From the NCBI GenBank assembly GCA_965223085.1, contig OZ244981.1:310001-374000 (forward strand): a stretch of 64,000 nt of DNA, written 5' to 3'. The notes under the pieces were generated by a model. It had not been told where the DNA came from. It worked only from the letters and a program-made list of their open reading frames with translations, and ran no database searches. Source of the DNA: CBDCVO01 sp965223085. GTDB lineage: Bacteria; Pseudomonadota; Gammaproteobacteria; Ga0077536. Positions 1 through 8,644 of the stretch are shown piece after piece (the first letter of the stretch is position 1; each line of letters starts with the position of its first letter). Position numbers and translations under genes: made by a program.

Positions 1-323
1 GCATGCCGTTCAATTTTGCAAATATTATCGCCCTGCCACTGTTACTCGGGATCGGCGTAGACGGTTCACTGCACATGCTGCATCGTGCACGTGCCTTGAA
101 CGGGGCAACGCATACCTTGCTCAATACCAGTACCGCACGGGCAATACTGTTTAGCACCCTCACGACCGCGGCGAGTTTTGGCAATCTCGCGCTCTCACCG
201 CACACCGGTACCGCGAGCATGGGTGTTTTACTTACGATCGGCATTGTGACGACGTTAGCGTGCACACTCATCGTGTTGCCCGCTATCATAAGTGCCTCTT
301 CATTGACGACACGCGGCACTTGA
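1..323 (+). CDS. hpnN: RND/MMPL transporter C-terminal end, probable HpnN (5' truncated)
   Basis: Only the last 107 codons are present; the reading frame is open at the window edge. The visible part is hydrophobic, with the RND/MMPL signature GIGVDGSLHML near the start and two further transmembrane stretches, ending at a TGA. HpnN belongs to this superfamily and moves hopanoids to the outer membrane. The HpnN assignment rests mainly on context, because the next genes include hpnA and, further on, hpnH, hpnB and hpnM. The stop is one base before the GTG start of the next gene, so the two are probably co-transcribed. A generic MMPL exporter is the alternative. Confidence 0.7.
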   Translation, partial: MPFNFANIIALPLLLGIGVDGSLHMLHRARALNGATHTLLNTSTARAILFSTLTTAASFGNLALSPHTGTASMGVLLTIGIVTTLACTLIVLPAIISASSLTTRGT

Positions 324-324
324 T

Positions 325-933
325 GTGGATAACAAACCCTTGGACGCACGACTCGCCAGCTGGCTCGTAACCCCATTGATTGGCACCAAAATTTCGCCCA
401 ATCACCTCACCAGCGTCAGGCTCGTAGTCGGCGTCGCCGGTGTTATTTGCTTTGCACGAGGCGCGCATCCAAATCTCGGCGCGTGGTTAATCGTGTGGTC
501 AAACTTTCTCGACCACACCGACGGTGAACTGGCGCGCCTGAGTCGGCAAACTAGTACTTTTGGCCATCGCTACGATCTCGCCTCAGACGCCATTATTACT
601 GTTGGGCTGTTCCTCGGCATAGGAATTGGGATCCGTCCGGCGCTCGGCGACATCGGCGTCATATATGGGCTTATAGCGGGTGTCGCGGTGGCGGTGATTT
701 TTCAACTACGCAACACGATCGAATCTCGGCACGGGAAACAGGCCACGCGCCAGCCACGGGCCTTTGGCTTGGAAGCCGAAGATATTTTGTATCTACTACC
801 GATCCTTACTTGGACTGACAATCTACCCACATTCTTGCGCGCCGCAGCGCTGGGCGCGCCGCTCGCTTTGCTACTCGTCGCAGGACAGTACTATTGGGTA
901 GATATTAAACCGCGTCGCGAGCAGATTAAGTGA
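325..933 (+). CDS. CDP-alcohol phosphotransferase, candidate phosphonolipid synthase
   Basis: Integral membrane protein of 202 aa with a complete CDP-alcohol phosphatidyltransferase signature, D-x2-DG-x2-AR-x8-G-x3-D-x3-D, at D63, D66-G67, A70-R71, G80, D84 and D88. Family members transfer a phosphoalcohol from a CDP/CMP-activated donor to an alcohol acceptor. In this neighbourhood (PEP mutase, decarboxylase, AEP transaminase and two nucleotidyltransferases downstream) the inferred reaction is transfer of aminoethylphosphonate from CMP-AEP to diacylglycerol or another lipid alcohol. The donor and acceptor are inference; the family is clear. It starts with GTG at 325, directly after the upstream stop, and its TGA overlaps the GTG of the next gene (GTGA). 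A phosphatidylinositol- or cardiolipin-type synthase is possible but not suggested by the neighbours. Confidence 0.85.
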   Translation: MDNKPLDARLASWLVTPLIGTKISPNHLTSVRLVVGVAGVICFARGAHPNLGAWLIVWSNFLDHTDGELARLSRQTSTFGHRYDLASDAIITVGLFLGIGIGIRPALGDIGVIYGLIAGVAVAVIFQLRNTIESRHGKQATRQPRAFGLEAEDILYLLPILTWTDNLPTFLRAAALGAPLALLLVAGQYYWVDIKPRREQIK

Positions 934-1922
934 CGACCTTAGTCACCGGCGCCACCGGTTTTCTTGGAGCCGTGCTCGTAAGAAGCTTGCTCGAGCGCGG
1001 CGAATCAGTGCGCGTGTTAGCCCGAGCGGCGAGTGATCGTCGCAACATTGAAGGCCTAGACGTCGAGGTTGCGACCGGCGATCTACGCGATCCAGGCAGC
1101 CTAGATCGCGCCTGCACGGGCTGTACGACGCTCTATCACGTTGCCGCGGATTACCGCTTATGGACCCGGGACCCAGACGCCCTCTACGCGAGCAACGTCG
1201 AGGGCACGCGCGCCCTCATGACCGCGGCGTTGGCCGCGAGCGTAGAACGGGTTGTCTACACCAGCAGTGTCGCAACATTGGGGCTCAACGCCGATGGCAC
1301 ACCCGCGAACGAAGAGACCCCGGTTACTGAAGCGAACATGATCGGTCATTACAAACGCTCCAAATATCTCGCCGAACGGGTCGTCGATGCGTTCATACAC
1401 GAGCGCGATCTACCCGCGGTCATCGTCAATCCCTCCACACCCATAGGTCCCTACGACATCAAACCGACGCCCACAGGGCGCCTAATCAGAGACGCGATCC
1501 GGGGCCGCATCCCGGCCTACGTCGACACCGGTCTCAATGTCGTTCACGTCGAAGACGTCGCCTTAGGGCATTTGCTCGCCCACCAGCACGGCACCATTGG
1601 TCGCCGCTATATTCTCGGCGGCGAGAACATGACGCTGCGGGAAATTTTGGCCGAAATCGCCCGCCTGTGCGATCGTCGACCACCGCGAATCAAGCTGCCG
1701 CGCGCGCTTGTTTATCCGCTCGCCTATGTCAGTGAGCTGTGGGCGAGCGCGACCGACGGCCCCGAGCCACAAGCGACCGTCGATGGCCTGCGCATGTCTC
1801 GGAAACGCATGTTTTTTGATTCCAGCCGCGCCCGAACTGAGCTCGGCTACCGTGCCCGTCCGGCGCAACTCGCCCTAGCTGATGCCGTAGCCTGGTTTCG
1901 TGGCCGCGCAGCGACCCCCTAA
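930..1922 (+). CDS. hpnA: Hopanoid-associated sugar epimerase HpnA, NAD(P)-dependent SDR
   Basis: Extended short-chain dehydrogenase/epimerase of 330 aa. The N-terminal Rossmann motif GATGFLG (residues 7-13) binds NAD(P). The catalytic triad is visible as S113 and Y141-x3-K145 (sequence HYKRSKYLAE). The sequence has the general look of the hopanoid-associated epimerase family, and the placement with hpnN, hpnH, hpnB and hpnM supports HpnA. Its exact sugar substrate is not settled in the family. The GTG start at 930 overlaps the TGA of the CDP-alcohol phosphotransferase, indicating translational coupling. It converges with the flippase gene 13 bp downstream. Confidence 0.88.
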   Translation: MTTLVTGATGFLGAVLVRSLLERGESVRVLARAASDRRNIEGLDVEVATGDLRDPGSLDRACTGCTTLYHVAADYRLWTRDPDALYASNVEGTRALMTAALAASVERVVYTSSVATLGLNADGTPANEETPVTEANMIGHYKRSKYLAERVVDAFIHERDLPAVIVNPSTPIGPYDIKPTPTGRLIRDAIRGRIPAYVDTGLNVVHVEDVALGHLLAHQHGTIGRRYILGGENMTLREILAEIARLCDRRPPRIKLPRALVYPLAYVSELWASATDGPEPQATVDGLRMSRKRMFFDSSRARTELGYRARPAQLALADAVAWFRGRAATP

Positions 1923-1935
1923 GCCCGGCACACTG

Positions 1936-2952
1936 CTAGCGCTCACCCCGCAAGTCGGCGGCCGCCAGTTGCGCCGAGCGCGGCGAGACGGAATACATCG
2001 AAGCCAACGCCAAACTGAGCGCAATCCAGATCAGCTCGCGAGCGCGCCGCACGATCGCAATCGCCACCGCGAGCGACGGATTGCCGGTAATCGCGCCGCA
2101 GGTCAACAACAGCGTGCCTTCCTGGGTACCGATCCCGGCAGGAATGAAAAACGTGGCCGTGCGAACAAGCTGCACTATTGATTCGATGATCCAAGCATCC
2201 GACCAAGAAATTGGGTGGCCGACAAAACTCAATAAATAGTAGATTTCGACGACACCGAGTATCCAACTCAACATCGCCCACGCCATCGACCACAGCAAAC
2301 GACGCCGATGGTGAGCATAAAATTCCGCGAAAATTTCATCGATTTCGTGCATGGCGGAAATCAGACGACTCAGACGCTGCCCTATTCGGGTGCGGCCCAA
2401 TCGGGTCGCGGTGAACGTAGATAGCTTCAAGTGCTGCATCAGAAAAAAGACGATGATCCATAAGGTCAGCCCGAGCAAACCGCCGCCCGCGATCAGTTTC
2501 TCGGTGACGGATAATTCCGGTCGCACCAGGATCAGCACGAAGCCAACGCCAACGAAAATAACGAGGCCGCACATCGAGGTTGTTTTCGCCAGTACTAAGG
2601 ATGCGCCCGAATCCAAGTAAGAGACGTTGTAGTTATGCTTTAAGAGCCAAGCCTTAACCGGTTCTCCGCCCATGGATGCCATCGGCGTAATGTTGTTATA
2701 AGCCTCACCGATCATACGCACGATGTACAGGCGCGACGCCCATTTGCACCCTCGATCGACGGAACGCAAGGTTATTTGCCAACTGACGACATCAGCTCCA
2801 AATGTCAGCGTAAATAAGCCCAGCACGAAGAGCATCCCGCCGAGCCCAATGCGCTGAATTTGGGTAGTTAGATCGGTGATGTTCGTTTCCCGAACAACGA
2901 GTATCAAAAGCGCGAAACCCGTCAGAATAAAGAGGATTTTTATCGTGCGCAT
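1936..2952 (-). CDS. LPG-synthase-TM / UPF0104-type membrane protein (HpnL-like flippase candidate)
   Basis: Polytopic membrane protein of about 338 aa with roughly seven to eight hydrophobic segments and the features of the lysylphosphatidylglycerol synthase transmembrane domain family: MGGEPVKAWLL in the middle, and a late IPAGIGTQEG motif followed by an arginine-rich RRARELIW. This family includes lipid flippases and HpnL, reported in hopanoid loci. It is the only gene on the minus strand between the plus-strand hpnA and the phosphonate genes, so it has its own promoter. The ATG at 2952 gives the usual short N-terminus; the frame continues to an ATG at 3012, which would add 20 residues. 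I infer a role in flipping a lipid made by the neighbours; the substrate is unknown. Confidence 0.75.
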   Translation of the reverse strand: MRTIKILFILTGFALLILVVRETNITDLTTQIQRIGLGGMLFVLGLFTLTFGADVVSWQITLRSVDRGCKWASRLYIVRMIGEAYNNITPMASMGGEPVKAWLLKHNYNVSYLDSGASLVLAKTTSMCGLVIFVGVGFVLILVRPELSVTEKLIAGGGLLGLTLWIIVFFLMQHLKLSTFTATRLGRTRIGQRLSRLISAMHEIDEIFAEFYAHHRRRLLWSMAWAMLSWILGVVEIYYLLSFVGHPISWSDAWIIESIVQLVRTATFFIPAGIGTQEGTLLLTCGAITGNPSLAVAIAIVRRARELIWIALSLALASMYSVSPRSAQLAAADLRGER

Positions 2953-3198
2953 AGGGTTAATCGTAGTCTGCAATGATACGACCGCAATAGCGGCCATAGC
3001 TTCGTCGATCATGTTCGCACACGCACTCGATACAAGCCAAGGGATCCTTGATCGCGTCGGGGCTGCACGGTAGGCTTGGGTTGATCCTTACGACCGCGGG
3101 CTCCAGCGAGTGCGCGGATAATAGCCTATGTAGCGGGGCGTGGTCGTTGCCTCGGGATCCGCACTCGCCAGACCGCGGCAGCTAAACATCAACAAATT

Positions 3199-3930
3199 AT
3201 GCACGCACCGCTAGATTTAGATGCACTCCATTCCCACGTCGCTACACTAGACATGCCCGCGCTGCGCAAGCGTTTTGTCGAGGACAACGAGTTATTGGTT
3301 GTAGAGCACTTTCTACCAGAGCCGCTCACTGAGCAGCTGCGAGAAAGACTACCCGATCTGGATACCCATATTCACCGAAACTTCATCCCGGGACATAAGA
3401 AGGGTGGCAGCATCAGTCGCTTTGAGCTCGACGCTCTCGCCCCGTATTACCATGACCTGTACGATGCCGCTGCGCTACGGGATTTTTTGGCACGTGTCGT
3501 CGCCGAGGAGCTGCATGCGTGCCCGCAAGGCGACCCACACACCTACGCGTTGTACTACTATACGGAGCCCGGTGATCATATTGGTTACCATTACGACACG
3601 TCGTACTACAAAGGCCAACGTTACACGGTACTCATCGGTTTGGTCGATGAGTCCTCGTGTCACCTCGCTTGCCAGCTATACAAAGACCTACCGGATCGTG
3701 AGACCCAACAATTGGACTTGAAAGTAACGCCGGGAACGTTGGTCTTATTCAACGGAGATAAACTCTATCATTCCGTCACGCCGCTGGGCGCAGACGAGCG
3801 ACGCGTGATACTAACGATGGAATATGTCACTAATACTGAGATGGCCCCCTGGCGACGCTTTGTGTCAAGCATGAAAGACGCCATCGCCTACTTCGGTTTC
3901 AAGCAAGTGTTCGGCACCCGCGGTCATTAA
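3199..3930 (+). CDS. Fe(II)/2-oxoglutarate-dependent oxygenase
   Basis: Soluble 243-aa protein with the facial triad of the 2OG-Fe(II) oxygenase fold: H131-x-D133 in GYHYDTSYY, distal H191 in DKLYHSVTP, and R201 or R202 about ten residues later as the 2OG carboxylate ligand. An intact HxD argues for hydroxylation or desaturation rather than halogenation, since halogenases usually replace the Asp. It starts the plus-strand run of phosphonate genes and its stop is 6 bp from the next start, so one transcript is likely. Hydroxylation of aminoethylphosphonate or of a lipid chain is a reasonable inference; no substrate can be read from the sequence. The ATG at 3199 has no strong ribosome binding site. 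Confidence 0.85.
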   Translation: MHAPLDLDALHSHVATLDMPALRKRFVEDNELLVVEHFLPEPLTEQLRERLPDLDTHIHRNFIPGHKKGGSISRFELDALAPYYHDLYDAAALRDFLARVVAEELHACPQGDPHTYALYYYTEPGDHIGYHYDTSYYKGQRYTVLIGLVDESSCHLACQLYKDLPDRETQQLDLKVTPGTLVLFNGDKLYHSVTPLGADERRVILTMEYVTNTEMAPWRRFVSSMKDAIAYFGFKQVFGTRGH

Positions 3931-3936
3931 CGTGCC

Positions 3937-4674
3937 ATGGAAGCCGTTATGCTCGCCGCTGGTGTTGGGCAGCGTCTGCGGCAAGCGGAAAATGTACCGA
4001 AATGCTTGCTGAAAATCGGTCATCGTAGCTTGCTCGAGCGTCACTTCTCCGCGCTTGCGCATAACGGCATCACCGCTTTGCATCTCGTTGTCGGTTTCGA
4101 AGCGGCACTCATCAAACGCGCCTGCACCGAAGCTTTTTCGGTCTCATTCTATGAAAACCCTGCTTATCGTGAGGGCAGCATCGTGAGCTTATGGGCCGCG
4201 CGAGACATTTTGGGTGCTGGTCGAGACGTGTTGCTTATGGATGCTGATGTGCTCTATCCCCCGACACTGTTGCAAACCTTGATCGCCGCGCCACATGAGA
4301 ATTGCTTACTCCTAGACCGTGACTTCGAGATGGGCGAAGAGCCAGTTAAGATTTGTGTGAATGGTGACACGATAGTCGAATTTCGTAAGCAAATCATGGC
4401 GAACGTGAAATGGGATTTATGTGGCGAATCGGTCGGCTTTTTCAAGTTCTCCGCGACCGCCGCCCGACGTCTGGTAGAACGCGCGGAACACTACGTTGCC
4501 AGCGGCCGCCGCGATGTGCCCTACGAGGAGGCGATTCGAGATTTGATCTTGGCCCGTGACCATGCGATTTCATACGCCGATATCACCGGCCTGCCGTGGT
4601 TGGAGATCGACTTTCCCAAGGATCTGCAACGTGCGCGTGAAGAAATCGCGCCCCGTATTGACGCGCTGAATTGA
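3937..4674 (+). CDS. LicC-like nucleotidyltransferase, candidate CTP:phosphonate cytidylyltransferase
   Basis: Nucleotidyltransferase of 245 aa with the N-terminal nucleotide loop MLAAGVGQRLR (residues 5-15) and the following PK of VPKCLLKIG. A metal-binding acidic motif is seen in LLMDADVLY, and a second acidic patch in LEIDFPKDL near the C-terminus. The family activates sugar or alcohol phosphates with NTP. In phosphonate gene clusters LicC-like enzymes (PntC type) form CMP-aminoethylphosphonate, and that is the favoured role here because a CDP-alcohol phosphotransferase and AEP synthesis genes flank it. The PEP mutase downstream carries its own fused nucleotidyltransferase, so which one activates AEP is unresolved. 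It sits 6 bp after the oxygenase and 7 bp before pepM. Confidence 0.8.
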   Translation: MEAVMLAAGVGQRLRQAENVPKCLLKIGHRSLLERHFSALAHNGITALHLVVGFEAALIKRACTEAFSVSFYENPAYREGSIVSLWAARDILGAGRDVLLMDADVLYPPTLLQTLIAAPHENCLLLDRDFEMGEEPVKICVNGDTIVEFRKQIMANVKWDLCGESVGFFKFSATAARRLVERAEHYVASGRRDVPYEEAIRDLILARDHAISYADITGLPWLEIDFPKDLQRAREEIAPRIDALN

Positions 4675-4681
4675 ACACGCC

Positions 4682-6310
4682 ATGACGTCAGTAAAAAAAT
4701 CGACGCAACTACGCCAGCTACTGACTTCGTCCGACACCGAATTCATGTTAGAGGCGCATAACGGTATCAGCGCGCGGCTCGTCGAAGAGGTGGGCTTTAA
4801 GGGCATTTGGGCCAGCGGTTTGGCGCTGTCGGCGCAGTTCGGCGTGCGTGATAATAACGAGGCGAGTTGGACCCAAGTTGTGGACATGCTTGAATTCATG
4901 TCCGACGCGACACGCGTTCCGATCTTGTTAGACGGCGACACGGGCTACGGAAACTTCAATAACATGCGCCGACTCGTACGCAAACTCGAGCAACGCGACG
5001 TTGCCGGCGTCTGCATCGAAGATAAACTATTTCCTAAGACGAACAGCTTCATCGCGGGCGAGAAACAACCGCTCGCCAACGTCGAGGAATTCTGCGGCAA
5101 AATCGCGGCGGGTAAAGACAGTCAAACGGACGAACATTTCAACATCGTGGCACGCGTGGAGGCTTTGATCGCGGGGTGGGATGTCGGCGAAGCGCTGCGG
5201 CGTGCGGAGGCCTATTACGCCGCCGGTGCCGACGCGATTCTCATTCACAGCAAGCTCGCTCACCCCGATCAAATTCTTACTTTTGCGCGCGAATGGGCGA
5301 ATCGTGCACCGCTCGTCATCGTGCCCACCAAGTACTACAGCACGCCGGTGGAAGTATTTCGCAAAGCCCACATTTCGCTCGTTATTTGGGCGAACCATAT
5401 GATCCGTGCAGCGATCGCGGCAATGAAGAATGTTGCCGAGCAAATTCACGCGCAAGAATCCTTAATCGAAGTAGAAGATCGCATCGCTCCCGTCGATGAA
5501 ATATTTCGCTTGCAAGGCGCCGCAGAACTACAACTTGCAGAAGAACGCTATTTTTCATCTCGGAAAACAACAACTTCTGCCGTCGTGCTCGGCGCAACCC
5601 GTGGCGCCGCGCTACATAATTTAACCGCCGCCAAACCGAAAGTGATGATCCCGATCGGCGGTAAGCCACTGCTCCGGCGTCTCGTGGATAAATTCAAAAA
5701 ACGCGGTATTGACGATATTCGCGTCGTTGCCGGCTACAAGGCCGAAACCATCGACGTCAACGGCGTAAGCGTGATTGTAAACGAAGCGTTCGATTCGACC
5801 GGCGAACTCGCTTCTCTGCAATGCGCGAGAAACTATTTCAGCGATGATATGCTCGTTCTCTACGGGGACTTGCTGTTTCGCAGCTATATCTTGAGGGATC
5901 TGATAGAGCACAGCGAAAATCTCACCGTTGTGGTTGATTCCTCGCAACGTCGCGATGCTGACGACACTTGCGATTTCGCCTATTGTTCGGAGACCGATGA
6001 TCGCTCGACTTGGGGTCAAGCAGTCACGCTTGAAAAGATAATGCCGCAGGCGCAGACAGGCTCTCGGGTCGCCGACGGCCGTTGGATCGGCATGTTACAT
6101 GCACGAAGTAATGGCCGCGCCTGGTTGGAATCTGCGCTAACGAAATTGGCGCGTCGGCAGAAATTTAAATCACTGAGCATTCCCGATCTGCTCAATGAAA
6201 TCGTCGCAGCCGGACACGACGTGCATGTATGGTATATACACGGCCATTGGATCGACATCAATTCCTTAAGCGATCTGGAACTCGCCGGCAGTTTTAGCGA
6301 CGACACCTAA
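4682..6310 (+). CDS. pepM: Phosphoenolpyruvate mutase fused to a nucleotidyltransferase
   Basis: Two-domain protein of 542 aa. Residues about 10-290 are the isocitrate lyase/PEP mutase domain with the diagnostic EDK-x5-NS motif at 113-122 (EDKLFPKTNS), the metal-site DGDTGYGN around 84-91, and the gating-loop DNNEASW at 57-63. PEP mutase converts PEP to phosphonopyruvate, the entry step of almost all known C-P bond biosynthesis. Residues about 298-540 are a nucleotidyltransferase with a modified nucleotide loop (LGATRG) and KPKVMIPIGGKPLL, plus the metal motif LVLYGDLLF. The fusion suggests that the final phosphonate is nucleotide-activated. The next gene (decarboxylase) follows after 5 bp and pulls the unfavourable mutase equilibrium forward. 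Confidence 0.95.
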   Translation: MTSVKKSTQLRQLLTSSDTEFMLEAHNGISARLVEEVGFKGIWASGLALSAQFGVRDNNEASWTQVVDMLEFMSDATRVPILLDGDTGYGNFNNMRRLVRKLEQRDVAGVCIEDKLFPKTNSFIAGEKQPLANVEEFCGKIAAGKDSQTDEHFNIVARVEALIAGWDVGEALRRAEAYYAAGADAILIHSKLAHPDQILTFAREWANRAPLVIVPTKYYSTPVEVFRKAHISLVIWANHMIRAAIAAMKNVAEQIHAQESLIEVEDRIAPVDEIFRLQGAAELQLAEERYFSSRKTTTSAVVLGATRGAALHNLTAAKPKVMIPIGGKPLLRRLVDKFKKRGIDDIRVVAGYKAETIDVNGVSVIVNEAFDSTGELASLQCARNYFSDDMLVLYGDLLFRSYILRDLIEHSENLTVVVDSSQRRDADDTCDFAYCSETDDRSTWGQAVTLEKIMPQAQTGSRVADGRWIGMLHARSNGRAWLESALTKLARRQKFKSLSIPDLLNEIVAAGHDVHVWYIHGHWIDINSLSDLELAGSFSDDT

Positions 6311-6315
6311 CGGCA

Positions 6316-7473
6316 ATGATCGAGGCCTCCGCGTTTGTCGACCGCGCCGCCCAGGCGGGATTTGAGTGGTATGCGGGCGTGCCATGTTCGTTCCTCACAC
6401 CGTTCATCAACTACGTCATTGCCGCGGAGCGCTTATCCTACGTGTCGGCCGCGAACGAAGGTGACGCGGTGGCCGCGGCAGCCGGTGCTTATATTGGCGG
6501 TCGTCGCGCCGTTGCCATGATGCAGAATTCGGGCCTCGGCAACGCCGTGAATCCCCTAACCTCGCTATGCCATGTATTTCAGATCCCGATGTTGATTATT
6601 TGCACGCAGCGAGGCGCCGCGGGCGTCCGCGACGAACCCCAGCACCAACTCATGGGGCAAATCACCGCTGAGTTGTTGACGACTATGCGCATACCGTGGG
6701 CGACATTCCCCGCTGAACGCGCGCAGATCGATAGCGTTATTGGTGCTGTCGCGACGCACTTTGAGCAAACCCGGCGACCTTATGCGCTCATCATGCAGAA
6801 GGACGCCGTCGGCGCGGTCGACTTAAACCCAGATAGCGTGACGATGGTCAAGCGGGCCGCGACGATCGCAGGCGACGGCCTCACGCGCACACGCGTGACC
6901 CGTCCAACGCGGGCTGCTGTTCTCACCCGGGTGCTCGAGCGAACCACGGCACAGAGCGCCGTAGTAATCGCGACTACCGGTTATACCGGGCGCGAATTAT
7001 ACACGCTTGCAGATCGACCCAACCACTTCTACATGGTCGGCTCGATGGGTTGTGCACCCGCATTAGGGCTCGGCCTGGCAATGACACGACCGGAACAACA
7101 AATTGTCGTGCTCGACGGTGACGGCGCTGCGTTAATGCGCCTCGGTAACTTCGCTACTGTCGGCACCTATGGGGGTGATAATTTCTGTCACATTGTGCTC
7201 GACAACGAAGTGCACGACTCTACCGGCGCGCAATTCACCGTATCCTCTAACGTCGACTTCGCGCGTGTCGCCCAAGCGTGCGGTTACGCGCAAGTATGGC
7301 AGGGAGACGATGTCGATCTCGTCGACGCATGTTTGCGTTCTCCGACCTCACGTGGGCCAAGGCTCTTACATATAAAAATCAAACCGGGCACGATGCCAAA
7401 CCTGCCGCGCCCCACGGTGACACCGCCTGAGGTGCTGCAGCGCCTAACCGAACACCTAGGCACGCGATCATGA
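6316..7473 (+). CDS. ppd: Phosphonopyruvate decarboxylase, ThDP-dependent
   Basis: Thiamine-diphosphate enzyme of 385 aa, the normal length for the family. The catalytic-type Glu is E48 in AANEGDAVA. The ThDP/Mg motif begins GDG at 268-270 and ends at N297 in VLDNEVHDSTG. The opening GVPCSFLTP is also typical. It decarboxylates phosphonopyruvate to phosphonoacetaldehyde, the step that makes C-P bond formation effectively irreversible. It lies between pepM and the AEP transaminase gene and overlaps the start of the latter by 4 bp (ATGA). Sulfopyruvate decarboxylase is a relative, but the PEP mutase next door settles the substrate. Confidence 0.95.
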   Translation: MIEASAFVDRAAQAGFEWYAGVPCSFLTPFINYVIAAERLSYVSAANEGDAVAAAAGAYIGGRRAVAMMQNSGLGNAVNPLTSLCHVFQIPMLIICTQRGAAGVRDEPQHQLMGQITAELLTTMRIPWATFPAERAQIDSVIGAVATHFEQTRRPYALIMQKDAVGAVDLNPDSVTMVKRAATIAGDGLTRTRVTRPTRAAVLTRVLERTTAQSAVVIATTGYTGRELYTLADRPNHFYMVGSMGCAPALGLGLAMTRPEQQIVVLDGDGAALMRLGNFATVGTYGGDNFCHIVLDNEVHDSTGAQFTVSSNVDFARVAQACGYAQVWQGDDVDLVDACLRSPTSRGPRLLHIKIKPGTMPNLPRPTVTPPEVLQRLTEHLGTRS

Positions 7474-8561
7474 AAACCATCTTGCTCAACCCCGGCCCCG
7501 TGACTTTGAGCACGCCGGTGCGCGCGGCCTTGGGGGGTCCCGATTTATGTCATCGTGAAACCGAATTTAGCGAGCTGCAACAGGCTATCCGTGAGCAGCT
7601 GTTGCGCGTCTATGCACTACGCGAAAAGATCTGGGCGACGGTATTATTAACCGGTTCGGGCACGGCTGCAGTCGAAGCGATGATCGCGAGCCTCGTGCCG
7701 CGCGATGGACACCTGGTCGTCGTCGAGAACGGCGTCTATGGGGAACGCATGCACGCGATAGCAACGACCTACGGCATCGCGACGACACGGCTATCTCACG
7801 CCTGGGGCGATTCGATCGATATAAGGCGACTACGCGACACTTTGCATCGCTCCAAGGACATCACGCATCTTGCCGTGGTACACCACGAAACCACGACGGG
7901 ACGCTTGAATGACCTCGCAACCGTCGCGGCGTTGTGCCGCGACGCAAACGTATCTCTATTACTGGACGGCGTGAGCAGCTTTGGGGCCGAAAACATCGAT
8001 TTCACCAGTTGGCCGCTGGCGGCGTGTGCGGCGACGGCAAACAAATGTTTGCACGGCGTGCCGGGCATTTCGTTCGTCGTTCTGCGCCGCGACGCCCTGC
8101 CACAGCTCGACCCGCCGCGTGCTCACTACTTATCGCTGCCAGGCTATTTATCCTGCCAGGATCGCGGTGGTACGCCCTTCACACAATCGATACAAGTGAT
8201 GTACGCGCTCAACGCCGCGTTGCAGGAATTCTTTGCCGCTGGCGGCCAAACGGCTCGCCTACACCGCTATCAACAACGCCAAGAACGCGTGCGCAACGTA
8301 CTCTCAGAGCTCGGCGTTGCGCCGTTGTTGCCGATGCAGGAGTGCTCCTGCGTGCTGCAGGCTTTTGCCCTGCCCAGCAGTGAAACTTATGCCAGCCTAC
8401 ACGACGCGCTAAAGGCACGCGGCTTTGTCATCTACGCCGGGCAAGGCAGCTTAGCTCACGAAATTTTTCGCATCTCGACGATGGGAGAAATCACCGACGT
8501 CGATCTGGATAACTTGGAGCAGGCCTTGCGAGACACCTTGGCGCGCTACAACGCGCCATAG
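7470..8561 (+). CDS. phnW: 2-Aminoethylphosphonate:pyruvate transaminase
   Basis: Class-V PLP aminotransferase of 363 aa starting MKTILLNPGPVTLS, typical of PhnW. The PLP-binding Asp is D166 (LLLDGVSSFG) and the Schiff-base Lys is K192 in ATANKCLHG. In catabolic operons the enzyme consumes AEP; here, directly after PEP mutase and phosphonopyruvate decarboxylase and with no phosphonatase or C-P lyase gene in view, it should run toward synthesis, turning phosphonoacetaldehyde into AEP. Its ATG overlaps the ppd stop. It is the last gene of the plus-strand phosphonate run; dxs converges from the other side about 80 bp on. Confidence 0.95.
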   Translation: MKTILLNPGPVTLSTPVRAALGGPDLCHRETEFSELQQAIREQLLRVYALREKIWATVLLTGSGTAAVEAMIASLVPRDGHLVVVENGVYGERMHAIATTYGIATTRLSHAWGDSIDIRRLRDTLHRSKDITHLAVVHHETTTGRLNDLATVAALCRDANVSLLLDGVSSFGAENIDFTSWPLAACAATANKCLHGVPGISFVVLRRDALPQLDPPRAHYLSLPGYLSCQDRGGTPFTQSIQVMYALNAALQEFFAAGGQTARLHRYQQRQERVRNVLSELGVAPLLPMQECSCVLQAFALPSSETYASLHDALKARGFVIYAGQGSLAHEIFRISTMGEITDVDLDNLEQALRDTLARYNAP

Positions 8562-8644
8562 GTCGACCACAGTCGGCAGCCCTACGCTTGACTTTACCCC
8601 ACCGTAACTCGCGCTAGCGTCGGAACGGTTCGCTTGCCCTGCGG

